This document shows, one piece after another, positions 44,001-53,976 of a stretch of DNA of 64,000 bases. Where the stretch lies: assembly GCA_014058105.1 (NCBI GenBank), contig JACGCM010000846.1:248001-312000 (forward strand). Reading direction: 5' to 3'. Position numbers and translations under genes: made by a program. Numbering within the stretch: the stretch's first letter is position 1; every line of letters starts with the position of its first letter. The notes below the pieces were generated by a model, which was not told the DNA's origin, ran no database searches, and was given only the letters and a program-made list of their open reading frames with translations. Source of the DNA: Kingdonia uniflora (Eukaryota > Streptophyta > Magnoliopsida > Ranunculales > Circaeasteraceae).

Positions 44001-46045
44001 ATGTCAAAGAAAATATTTCTCACCATCCGGAATGTTGACAACCAAAGTCCCCTACTAGATTTTACTGAAAATGATCCACATCTTACACCATTATATTCTG
44101 ATACGGAGATGCCATCAGAAGAACAAACTCCGAACACCCAAAATACGAGTCCCCAAATTCCTAGCCCTCAAATGTCTACCTCATCTAGTAAAAAGCCAAA
44201 ATGAGCAAATAAGACAACATTAGATGTTTGGCTATGGTTTACTAAGTATGAGGTTTTACATCCTGATTAGGAAAATAATCCTGGTGTGATGATACAAAAG
44301 GCTGATTGCAAATATTGTAATAAAAAAGGTTACTCTGCTAAAACCACAGGCGGCACTTCCCACCTTAAAAGACATATGGAAGACTGTAAGAAAAATCAGG
44401 ATCCTGCACAAACCCTATTAGGTAGGTCTCCAGCAGATAATATTACTTCTTTTTGCTTTAATCAAGATGTAGCCCGTGCAGAACTGGTTAGATTTATAGT
44501 TGTGGACAAACAAGCATTTAGTTTTTCCGAAAAAGATGCATTTAAAAGGTATATTGGGAAAACATATGGAGATATTTTTCAACCACCTAGTAGAAATACA
44601 GTTAAAGCTGATATTTTTAAATTCTACATAATTAAAAAGGAAAAATTAAAAATTGTCTTGAAAAATACTCCTAGAAAAATATCTCTTACGAGTGATTTAT
44701 GGAGCTCTCCAGCAAAACTAGGATTTTGTTGTGTTACTGTACACTTCTTAGACTCTACCTGGACAATACATAAAAGAATTATTTGGTTTAGGTTGCTTGA
44801 AAGCCATCATGATGGTTTAACTATAGTTAATTCCGTTTTTGAAGCGATAAACGAATATGGAATTTCAAACAAAATATTTTCTACTTCCATGGATAATGCT
44901 AGTTCAAATGATCGCACTAGTGCAGAATTAAAGAATTGGTTACCTATTCAACATAATGGTCAATATTTCAAAATTAGATGTTATTTTCATATTATTAATC
45001 TTATGGTAAAAGATGGATTAAATGTATGCAAAGATGTTTTGGAAAACGTGAGACAAACAACACTTTATTTGCACAGTTAACAAAAACGTTATCAAAATTT
45101 CACAAAAATATGTCATGCTTAAAATAAAAACTGAGAAAACCACCCCTAGATGTTCAACATAGATGTAACTCAACATTTGTTATGTTAGATGCGGTACTTT
45201 CTTTAAAGCAACCAATTACACAATATCAAATGTCAAAAAACCTCCTTCACACTGTCACTGATGATGATTGGGTAGTAGCTGAATTACTTAGAGATTTTCT
45301 TAAAGTTTTTTATGAAGCAACACTATGTTTTTCCAAGAGTTATCATGTTAAATCTTCTGAAGTTATTAGACATTTAGTTAACATTTGTGAAACATTTGAA
45401 AAACATAAACATAATAGACAATTTGAAAACATTTGTGCCGAGATGTATGGAAAGTATAAAATGTATTTTGACCATATTCCATTGGCTTGGGCCGTAGCTA
45501 CATTATTGAACCCCCAATTTAAGCTTAATGTAATTGAAATATTTTATAAGGAAGTCATTTATCCATTTACATATACTTCTGAAATTGAATTAGCTAGAAG
45601 TGCTATAACATCATTATTTAAGGATTATGAGTCGACTGGTAAATTTAATGGACTATTACCGCCTGTTCAATCAAGCTTATCTCTACCAAAAGATTCTGCG
45701 GCGTCAAGAATACTTCAGAACATTCGCCGAGGAGCCCAGAGTAGCGGATCAAATGAATTGAGTCGTTACCTCGATTCGAAAATAATAGATCTAGATGTGG
45801 ATTTTGGCATTTTGAAATGGTGGAAGATTAATGAAAACAAATATCCTATTCTTGCTGCGATCGCTCGCGATATTCTTGCAATTCCACTTTCAACAGTAGC
45901 ATCCGAGGCAGCTTTCAGTGGAGTTAGACGATTAATAACAGATTATAGGAGTAGTTTGGCGCCTGACACAATTGAACCGACTATGTGCCTAAAAGATTGG
46001 TATTTAACGGAGGACAAAAATCAAGATTTGATACCACAAGGATAA
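44001..46045 (+). pseudogene. hAT transposase, interrupted
   Basis: From ATG 44001: an acidic Ser/Pro-rich start, TAG after KKPK, a second stop after EVLHPD, then a BED zinc finger (CKYCNKKGY...HLKRHMEDC). The catalytic region follows: KISLTSDLWSSPAKLGFCCV, HHDGLTIVNSVFEAINEYGI, FSTSMDNASSND, and RCYFHIINLMVKDGL where the family has RCxxHxxNLIV. The frame ends at 45078; after a shift it resumes with PLDVQHRCNSTFVMLDAVLS (family: LDVxTRWNSTYxML, so Trp is Cys). At the C-terminus is the dimerisation domain ELSRYLDSKIIDLDVDFGIL, KWWKINENKYPILAAIARDI and PLSTVASEAAFSGVRRLITD. About 680 codons, as in RICESLEEPER/Ac-type transposases. At least three nonsense codons and one frameshift make it inactive. 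Confidence 0.9.
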
Positions 46046-46299
46046 GAAGAAGATTCAACTAAAGATTTATGAACTTAGTTATTTTTGTTTAAAAATGTAC
46101 GGTTTAGGTCCCCCACCTTATTATTTTGACATGAGGCTAAATAAGAACTCTGTATTTTTCATTTTCTTTTTTTCAAGTTGTAGAGAGGTAAGGTTTTATG
46201 TCCCCCTCTCATTTTCTCTAAAAATTAATAAACGGGTACTTTTTTTTAATGAATGTAATTTTATTTTTCTAACTTTTTCAATAAGCTCGCCCATAAAAA

Positions 46300-46550
46300 T
46301 GACCCATCTGGCCTAACCCAAACCCAGCCCATATAGCCCAGCCCAGCCCAAACCCAGCCTATATAGCCCAGCCCAAACCCAGCCCATATAGCCCAACCCA
46401 TATAACCCAGCCCAAACTCAACCCATATTATTCATGGGCAGGCTGCAGGCTTAATCATCTATATGAAGGCCCGGCCCGGCCCAACTAATATTTTTGGCCC
46501 AGCCCGGCCCGAAACTTTACAAGGCCCACAAAGTCCGGCCCACCGACCCA
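46300..46550. repeat. Right subterminal repeats of the hAT element
   Basis: An array of AACCCAGCCCATATAGCCCA-like units, about 16-30 bases apart, five to six copies between 46316 and 46430, followed by GGCCCGGCCC copies to 46515. Mirrors the GC-rich left end. Confidence 0.8.
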
Positions 46551-46564
46551 AATTGCCAGCCCCA

Positions 46565-46572
46565 GTGGTTCT
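46565..46572. repeat. hAT target-site duplication, right
   Basis: GTGGTTCT, identical to 42206-42213. Confidence 0.9.
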
Positions 46573-46870
46573 TAGATATCCGTAGAATCTGTAGGAGACC
46601 AAAGCGTTGCTCTAAGCTTCTCCATAACTTATATGGATCTCCGCAACATAGATGCTGAAACTTTAGCTCTGACTCAAGGTGGGTGCGCATAGCCAACATG
46701 GACAGTGCCTTGAGTGGTTCAAAGATGGTGTTATCTGCAATAATTGACTTTGAAGCGTTTATTATTTTTAGATGGTGTTTATGTTTGTACACCAAGAAAG
46801 GTAGTTAGAACTATCTAGCCACAATGGTTTGTAATCGTAATGTGGTTTTGCATACATTTGTTATGCAAAA
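46573..46870 (-). pseudogene. copia element IV gag, upstream part
   Basis: The minus-strand frame reads IINASKSIIADNTIFEPLKA, LSMLAMRTHLESELKFQHLC and DPYKLWRSLEQRFGLLQILR, the gag UBN2 segment (HLxxxLxxxYLxxxxPxxLWxxLxxRF). It runs into the hAT element at ISKNH, and its sequel is at 42205. No 5' LTR could be delimited upstream of 46870. Confidence 0.7.
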
Positions 46871-47879
46871 TATAGATCGTAATTAGTAACAATTATTTTC
46901 AAATGCATTATAGACAAATCATAGTACTTAGAATAATATAAAAATAAATGATTCCTAATCATATTATAGTTGAACATTATTCATATTCTAATACTCATGA
47001 AATTCTTTTCTAATAATTAAATCTCAACTTTACCCTGTAAAATAATGATTTTAATCTTAGATGTACATTTTAATAGAATCTGAGACAAAATTATTATTCA
47101 AAACCCCTAAATGTGTGCGTTCTTTATTTTGACAACTAGGGTATTATAATCCCTAAAGTTCTTTAAGGTCTATATATTCTAGCCAAATGATCTTATTTGC
47201 TACGAATATGAAGGGTATTAGATGTTTAGCTGACAAGTGGTTCTACCTTGATGTGTGTTGGGTTCATAAGATATGTAAATTACGCATACCTTTGAACTAA
47301 CAATCTGGGGTACTATAGGTTGCTATTAGTACATATATACCTCTAAATGTTATCATGTATAATCTAATTGCACCTAGATACGTAAAATTAGTTTATCAGA
47401 TACCAAGTTTTTAGAAATAAGACTACGTCAATTCCCAATTGATCTCTAATTATTTATCATTGACAATTAACTGTGATTTAGATATGACTCTCAGTCATAT
47501 TCTATATTAATTTTGGTTTCGTATTATCTTTGATTCCTTATCATGATAATTAATATTTTAGGGGCATACATGTAATATTATATTAGCTATCGTAAGATAC
47601 TTAAATAGGTATTAATCCATTTTCTTATATCACACATAAGTTAGCTAGTTTTCCTATACAAGGCACCCGTTCCCCAAAAAAATTTAAAAATGGGTCCCCC
47701 AAGGGGTAGGTCCAGTCAATAGAATTTTTCAAAAAATAATTTGACTAAATTTAACCAAAAATTGAGCTCTCTAAAGCCAATTTAGTGTCTGAACCGATCC
47801 TGGACCGGCCTGGCTTGGTCAGGATTAAAGCCTATACCGGGTTGACCAATCTGGACTAGTTTGACCCCGGTCAAACCAT
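46871..47879. other. Intergenic, AT-rich
   Basis: No coding frame recognised. May include leader or LTR of copia element IV, but I could not delimit TG...CA ends. Confidence 0.4.
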
Positions 47880-48160
47880 TTGAGACGTGTCCCTTAACAA
47901 TAATGTTACGTGTCACCATAACAGGATGCCACGTGTCACTCAAAAATGTTTACCACACGTCATAAATTTGTGCTGCCAAGTGTCATCTATGAACAGTGCT
48001 ACCACGTTAGTTGCTACGTGTTAGACACGTGTCTGCTACGCTAGCATGCCACGTCAACATGGGTGGGTCTGTGTTCTTGATACGGGTTACTGCCACGTCA
48101 TCATGGGTAGACCCTACTGCCATGTGGCATGCCACATATACTTGACACGTGTCACTACAA
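47880..48160. repeat. ACGTG-rich degenerate repeat cluster
   Basis: About a dozen ACGT cores occur within 280 bases, most as CCACGTGTCA, ACACGTGTC or GCCACGTCA, spaced roughly 15-35 bases apart (for example near 47886, 47908, 47930, 48014, 48025, 48048, 48095, 48145). ACGTG is the core of G-box/ABRE elements, but here the repeats alternate with GGGTC and CATG blocks and no gene starts nearby. A transposon-derived degenerate tandem array is as likely as a regulatory site. Confidence 0.6.
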
Positions 48161-48276
48161 CGTTAGTAAGGTGGGTCCCACATGCCATGTATCACTGTGG
48201 GTCCAGCTTCCCTACCACATCAGTAATCAGATATGGTATTATTTTGGATCTAGATCTAATGACGTGACATGATGTA

Positions 48277-48279
<3 letters not shown>

Positions 48280-48326
<47 letters not shown>
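48280..48326. repeat. (AT)n microsatellite
   Basis: About 23 AT dinucleotides, just before the mitochondrial-like insert. Confidence 0.9.
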
Positions 48327-48329
<3 letters not shown>

Positions 48330-48414
48330 CTTGTACATGAACTGGTGGCTTACTTTTTCTAAGTAATGGGGAGGAGGACCGAAACATGCCACTGAAAGAC
48401 TCTACTGAGACAAA

Positions 48415-48825
48415 GATGGGCTGTCAAGAACGTAGAGGAGGTAGGATGGGCAGTTGGTAAGATCTAGTATGGATCATAAATGGACGGTAGTTGGAGTCGG
48501 CGGCTTTCCTAGGGTTTCCTCATCCGGGATCCCTGGGAAAGAGGATCAAGTTGGCCCTTGCGAATAGCTTGATGCACTATCTCCCTTCATCCCTTTGAGC
48601 GAAATGCGGTAAAAGAAAGGACAATCCATGGACCGACCCCATCGTCTCCACCCCATAGGAACTACGAGATCACCCCAAGGACACCTTCAGCATCTAGGGG
48701 TCACGGACCGACCATAGAATCTTGTTTAATAAGCAGTAAGGATCGGAGAAGGGCAATCACTCATTCTTAAAACCAGCAAAGAGTCGGGCAGAAAGGGGGG
48801 GAAAGCTCCCCGTTCCTGGTTTTCC
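48415..48825. other. Mitochondrial DNA insert (NUMT), probable
   Basis: GC-richer than the surroundings, with the distinctive wording of plant mitochondrial intergenic/leader DNA: TTTCCTCATCCGGGATCCC, AGGATCAAGTTGGCCCTTGC, ATGGACCGACCCCATC, GGGGTCACGGACCGACCAT, and at the right end GTCGGGCAGAAAGGGGGGG, then TCCCCGTTCCTGGTTTTCC. I recognise this from mitochondrial genomes, where it lies upstream of several genes. No open reading frame. The insert ends in a second (AT)n tract at 48826-48850. Confidence 0.7.
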
Positions 48826-48850
48826 TATATATATATATATATATATATAT
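48826..48850. repeat. (AT)n microsatellite, second
   Basis: About 12 AT units at the right border of the mitochondrial-like insert. Confidence 0.85.
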
Positions 48851-49930
48851 TAATCCTTCTATACATATCTAGATATCTTATATCATAGATCAAGCAATTA
48901 ATACAAAAAAATGAAATTGGCAAAAATTACATCTCCGGAACGCTAAAAATTTAGAAAACGCTGATTTGGAGAGTTCTTTATCCCTTCTGTCTACTAGCTC
49001 GCAGTACTGATAATGTGTTGGATAATATTGGATAATATTGGATAATACTCTATCTATCAGTTAATCAAAGTATATTAATATGAGAGAAGAGTAATGATAT
49101 ATTGATAATTGAAATTCTTTGTATCCTCAGAGGTTCTGTTATAAAGACTTAACCCTTTTAGGTTATCTATATTAACTCAATCGACTCTCCCTAAAAGCCC
49201 TAATGGTCTATGGATTTGTTAAGAGTTCAATAGGACACCCCAACCCAGTTGGGTTCCCACCTTGGGCTGGACCCAACTCTTAACAGTTAATACTTTTCAT
49301 GACTGGGTTTTACCCTCAGTCAAAACCATGTTATCCGACTAGTTTGTAATATATTTGGGTGTTAGGAAAAGAAAAAAACAAATATGTAGCGAGCTCGATT
49401 TCAAATGTGGTATTACTAAATAACTTCCTTGAGGTGAATATGTGGGCAAGGCTTGTTGATTTCCTTCGTCACAAACTCAATCTCGTGCGGATTTCCAGTT
49501 AAGGTATGTGGGCATGTAGATGGTCATTTCATTTCTTCGCAATTGTCAATATGTAACTGCAAGTAACAAATATTAAAGCGTGTTTATTCGTAGAAGAACA
49601 TGAAATAAATCTTTCTAATTTGTGCCATTGAAATATAAAATTAGACCAACGGGTGTTGTTGTAAGCGGTTTGAGATGCCCCAAGAAGTAAAGGTCTTTCT
49701 AAAAAAGTGTTTATCTCTAAAGGTATGTAAATATATTGAAATTTCTCAACTCTACAGTAGTAATGTAGTATTTCATATTCTGATTCCTTACACTTGCGTA
49801 GGTTGACATCTACCGTTACAGTTAACTGTCGATCGAAGTGCATATGAAGCATAGTCTATATCGCATGAGAAACATTGTAGATGTCGAGCACGATGTCTTC
49901 ACAAGTGACTTGACGGTGATGGTTAAGAAC
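48851..49930. other. Intergenic; unassigned minus-strand reading frame
   Basis: GGATAATATT is repeated three times at 49019-49048. At 49529-49852 the minus strand has an open stretch of 107 residues with unbiased composition (VDVNLRKCKESEYEILHYYC, FLERPLLLGASQTAYN). It could be a fragment of a real exon, but I do not recognise it and see no splice signals that settle it. Confidence 0.35.
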
Positions 49931-49936
49931 AACGAC

Positions 49937-50645
49937 TCTTAGGATGTGTTTGGTTCGTGGAAAACGGCGGAAAGAGCGAACTCGATTTCCATAAAATCTA
50001 TTTTCCACTGTTTGTTCTGAGATGGAAAACAAAATGTGGAAAATGGGTTTTCCATGGTTCTTAAAAACTTAACAAAAGATGAAAAACCAGAATTCCTCCT
50101 TCAAACGAGGTTATTCGGTTTCACCACGGAGTGTGTGTGTGTGGGGGGGGGGTCACCAAAAAAAATTTCTACTTAAAAAAAAAAAAAAATGATGATGAAG
50201 AAGAAGATCTTGCGTCTTCATCTCTCTCTTTCTAAAGCAATGAACAACAGTTGCTCTCAATGTCATCTTGTAGAACGAACATATTTATTTGTGCCATGTT
50301 GTAAGAAAGTAGTATTTGTGAAATTATCACAACCTCCACCAACGGATTTCATATTGTCTTATATAAGATTAGTTTGTGAAGTGCTTTTAGATTTATATTT
50401 CTACTATTTTTATTGTCCAACTAATCAAAAGTTCAAAAGTATGCCACGTGTCATTATGGGAGGAAGAGTAGACGTCAACGTCAACGCCAAAAACACGTTT
50501 GAAATGTCAAACGTTACGTGCGGGAAACAACACTCTTCCCAAAATCGCCAAATCAAAAAGCAAAATTCCAAACGCATTAAAGACAACGCGGACCCAAACA
50601 TTAGTTTACTACTAGCAGGAGGGCACGCGCTGTCGCGCGTGCCTT
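49937..50645. other. Possible non-autonomous element ending in a GC hairpin
   Basis: Starts with GATGTGTTTGGTTCGTGGAA, a common terminus of plant hAT-like MITEs, and contains ACCCAAACATTAG at 50590. At 50622-50643 GGCACGCGC and GCGCGTGCC form a perfect 9-bp stem with a TGTC loop. No coding sequence is convincing. No terminal inverted repeat with a target duplication was defined. Confidence 0.35.
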
Positions 50646-51430
50646 AAAATGTTGTTTAAAGCACATTGTTTACAAAGAGTCTAATCATGGAGTCCGCTAC
50701 TAAGAGATTGTTGTGGTAGCAAAGGTGATCAGAAATGGGAATCAAGGAATGAAAGATGACGACGGACTACTTGAAAGAGCAGCAAATTATTCTATAAATA
50801 TTCTATCAGTTGGATATGAGAGAATTGGTACCGTTGCTGGGTTGCCTAATCTAAAAGCGTATAACACAGACTTTGGATGAGGAAATTCAAAGAAAGTCGA
50901 AGTTGCTTCAAGCAGCGATATGGGAGCAATATCTTTTAGTTGAGTCTGAGATGGATGATTTTGAATGTATCTTTGCAGACACCATCAAGTCTCTTCCATA
51001 ATTAAATTACATTGCAAAGTAATTTTTCAGCAAATTATGTACGACAATATTTTTTTTTTTTACCCGCAAATTATTGTTGTTCTGGTGGATATATGTCTAG
51101 TAGAGTCCAAGGGACATGTCTCATGCAGCTCTAATTTGAGGTGTTGTAGGTCTTAAAATCCATTTTATATGATTTTCTCTCTATATGTTACTTCACAAAT
51201 TGTAATTGATTTTTAGGAATAAGAAGACGTTATTAAATTTGTCTACCCAATTATTGCTTTCTTGGTAAGGATTCATCAGCTATGGCAATATTCCACATTG
51301 ACAGAAAGGAGTACCTTCTTGGGGTGTATTCAGCTCAAGTAGCAAAACTTTAATGCTTTTATGGAGTAATTTTTGACAGAAAGGAAGGAAGCAAAGAAGA
51401 TAAAAAAAGAACGACAAGTCCAGGAAAGTT

Positions 51431-51913
51431 ATGAAGATGGAGAAGGAACATGAAGGCCACGATGAGAGATGTAAAGATCCGATGTACAAAAGGGGCCATT
51501 TAAAAAGGACGAAAATTGAAGCAGAACAGTTCGAGAAGAGTGACCTCTCAGAAGAACACGGAGAGGCTGCCAACGACCAGAAGGTATATATTTTCGATAG
51601 CACTAGGAGTTCACTTCTAAAGCACATGACTTCTTTTGGAGAAAGTGAAAGTGTAAAGGATTGTGCTAAAAGTGGCTCTCTAGAAGTCGATTTACATTTC
51701 AGAGATCTAATTGAGAACAGGGCAAGACTAAAGTTGCAGTTTGAGAACCCGGAAGTTGATGATATGGAGTGGTTATTTGAGATGAGACCACAAGTTGGGC
51801 ACAAAGCAAAAAGATATAAACCTAACCTCACCACGTCCAGTCTTCAATGGCCTAATACCTGTTATTTGCGGGAGTTCAATTTACACGTCCTACCATACAC
51901 AGTTCCATACTGA
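51431..51913 (+). pseudogene. Unidentified coding remnant
   Basis: An open stretch of 160 codons. It begins Lys/Glu-rich (MEKEHEGHDERCKDPMYKRG, HLKRTKIEAEQFEKSDLSEE), continues VDLHFRDLIENRARLKLQFE and VDDMEWLFEMRPQVGHKAKR, and ends WPNTCYLREFNLHVLPYTVP before a stop. Just upstream another frame is also Lys/Arg/Glu-rich (LTERKEAKKIKKERQVQES), so a frameshift probably separates the halves of one coiled-coil segment. The composition and clear C-terminal WP...LPYTVPY block look like a real plant protein, but I cannot name the family. Confidence 0.4.
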
Positions 51914-52474
51914 AGTTGTCAGTGAAAGGCAGTTTGAAGAGATCGACTGGTACCTGGAGTGAGATCGACCGTTACAGGGTATTTAAATCGATATATATGA
52001 ATTGGATGATATCAAGTGTAACCCATTGACATAAATTTCCTGTATAGTATCGTTATGAAACTTCTGTTAGCAAAATTGAATTCATTCTTCTCCTGTAATA
52101 CAATTTTAATTTTTTTGCTGAAATTTGATCGTTCACAAATCCAATTATATTATATTTTTCTACCATTTTGAGCATTTGACGTTGCAGATTGGTCATGCTG
52201 CAAGCATAATATGTAGTACCTGTGTATTTATTAGATTAGCTTTCTATAGATCTTGAGGTTGTTCGTGGGATATTTTGCAAGTATATTAAGGAATACGAGG
52301 ATAAACATAGTTGAAGTTGTTCACCTTGACCAGATACATTCTAACGCGACAGTACTCGAAGAACCAAAACTCCAACAGAGTATAGAAGCCTGTGATTGAT
52401 CTCTTCCCCTTACCACTCTTCAGGACTGAGACTTCATCTAGTCACCGATACAAATGTGTCATGATCGGAGTACC
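51914..52474. other. Intergenic
   Basis: AT-rich 3' flank of the preceding remnant and of the minus-strand PMD pseudogene. No feature recognised. Confidence 0.45.
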
Positions 52475-53360
52475 CTAGTCGAACCCTGACGCACCTAGAA
52501 TATGCCGGTTTGTCAAAGCTGTAAGATAACCGGTTGGTAGAGATATATTTGCATTTGAGAAGAAGATATTACCTATCATGTATGCAATAAATCCCCGAGC
52601 ATACACGATATTTAAGTCGTGGTTATAACTGTTGGTTTGAGGATTCAAAGCGTCTCTCCAGGTTTTCAAATAAGCTAGTGTGATGTTACCATACCTGATG
52701 TCGGCCTGAGTGATTCTGGGGAATAATGTTTGTGCTTCTTCAAACTTCGAGTACTTATCGTCGTGCGGGAGTTCGAAACCCCGCCCAAAACTTATATCCG
52801 TTAGCATGACGAAGTCTAACAGCGTAACGCCGAGTTCCCCGCAAGGGAAGTGAAAAGTATGGGTGGAATGCCACCACCATTCCACGAGAACATGGATTAA
52901 ACGATTATCCGAGTTTTTCGCCTTAATCGACAAAAATTCTTCAAAACCTATATTGTCGACCAACCTTTTCAACGTGGGATAAGGGGCAATCTATTGGTAC
53001 TACTTTAAGACCTTATCCAGTAATTCCCTATATTATATTTCATCTCAGTTCTACAAAAAAAACACTTTAATATATTAAATTTTCGTCCGGGCATTTCGTC
53101 GAACATTTGACAAATAACGTTAATAATACATAAATTTTATACAAAAAACTTACCGGCAATTCTTCCGATCCAATAAAAATGTGGACCCAGTTGTCCGAGA
53201 GGATATCCACTCGGTACAACTCCTTGAGGGTTGGGGCGAGATTATTATCCGGCGTGAGTTGTAACGGTCACATATTCATGACCAATTATTTACCCTTTCG
53301 TCTAACTTCATCACTTTGCCTACATCTAGTTTTGGGAATTAAATGACTAGGTCCTGACAT
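52475..53360 (-). pseudogene. Plant-mobile-domain (PMD) pseudogene
   Basis: Minus strand. A first exon from ATG 53360 (MSGPSHLIPKTR) has two stops, then NNLAPTLKELYRVDILSDNW and ends GSEELP at a good donor (CCG|GTAAGT, 53153). After an intron of about 100 bases with acceptor TTTTTTGTAG, the second exon reads ELLDKVLK, two in-frame stops, YPTLKRLVDNIGFEEFLSIK, then LVEWWWHSTHTFHFPCGELG and VTLLDFVMLTDISFGRGFEL. That is the PMD signature (W...T.TFHFP.GE..VTL.DF..L...). It continues GNITLAYLKTWRDALN and ARGFIAYMIGNIFFSNANIS before a stop. About 300 residues of what is normally a longer domain. PMDs occur in MAIN/MAIL1 silencing factors and in transposon-derived genes; with stops in both exons this copy is dead. 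Confidence 0.75.
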
Positions 53361-53976
53361 TGCTAATCTATAGATAAAATGATTGAATTACTAGGTAAAG
53401 GTGGGGATTGGGAAACTTCAGAAAGAAATTGGGTTTGGGTGTAAACTAGAAACAACTATTATGACTTAACAATATGTGAAGTTAACAAGTTTGACAATTC
53501 GAACCAATTTCATGCAGGCACTACCCGCACAGTTCTGAACTGCGCGGCATTAATAATTTTTTTTTTTTTAATATGTGACTTAATTTGATTGGTTCTCCTT
53601 GCTACACAGTTCAGAATTGCGCGTGAGGATCGAACGTTCCAGATGTTGAGACGTGGCTTAATCTGGGACGTAGCTTGTGTCGCGCAGTTCAGAACTGTTT
53701 CGGCTAATATCCACTTGATTTTGGGCTAAACTATTGTGGGCGGATTTGGGGTGGATTTAGGTTTTTCCACCCTCCAAATGCTGCATATGCTCTAATATTT
53801 TCGACTTCGCCTTCATGTGGGTTGCATTTCACTGACAAAACGATGAAAATTTGCTCACGCTTTTATCACCTCCAGCGCTCTCTTCTAAGATAGTCGCCGC
53901 CCCTGCCCTCCCTGCCCTGCTCCGCTCTTGAACCTATAAATACTAACAACACAATTTTTCTCAAAAAAATGAAAAA
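53361..53976. promoter_or_regulatory. Upstream region of the MESD gene with three palindromic boxes
   Basis: Three related boxes: CGCACAGTTCTGAACTGCGCG (53526-53546, the core CAGTTCTGAACTG is a perfect palindrome), CACAGTTCAGAATTGCGCG (53605-53623) and CGCGCAGTTCAGAACTGTTT (53681-53700). They are 75-80 bases apart. Nearer the gene is a C/T-rich patch (53899-53925) and CTATAAATACT (53934-53944). That TATA lies only about 40 bases from the ATG, so it may not be the one in use. Whether the boxes are regulatory or a small repeat is unknown. Confidence 0.45.

Larger units (their letters stand above)
42214..46564 (+). mobile_element. hAT DNA transposon (4351 bp) inserted in copia gag
   Basis: The ends are TAGAGCTGGCAATATGGG on the left and, read inward on the minus strand, TGGGGCTGGCAATTTGGG on the right: an 18-bp terminal inverted repeat with three mismatches and a perfect 8-bp target duplication. 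Removing the element plus one duplication restores a continuous copia gag. Inside are a decayed hAT transposase (plus strand), GGCCCGGCC/AGCCCA subterminal repeats at both ends, and a foreign-looking antisense coding stretch (43180-43882). The intact duplication and ends suggest it is younger than the copia element and not excised. It is not autonomous because the transposase is broken. Confidence 0.92.

Noticed and set aside
48192..48392. Minus-strand frame rich in Ile-Tyr
   Set aside because: It is the translation of an (AT)n microsatellite.
49529..49852. 107-codon minus-strand frame
   Set aside because: Composition is plausible for protein, but no family, splice sites or promoter; mentioned only as unassigned.
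53934..53944. CTATAAATACT as the TATA box of the MESD gene
   Set aside because: Only about 40 bases from the ATG, which would leave almost no leader; left as a possibility.
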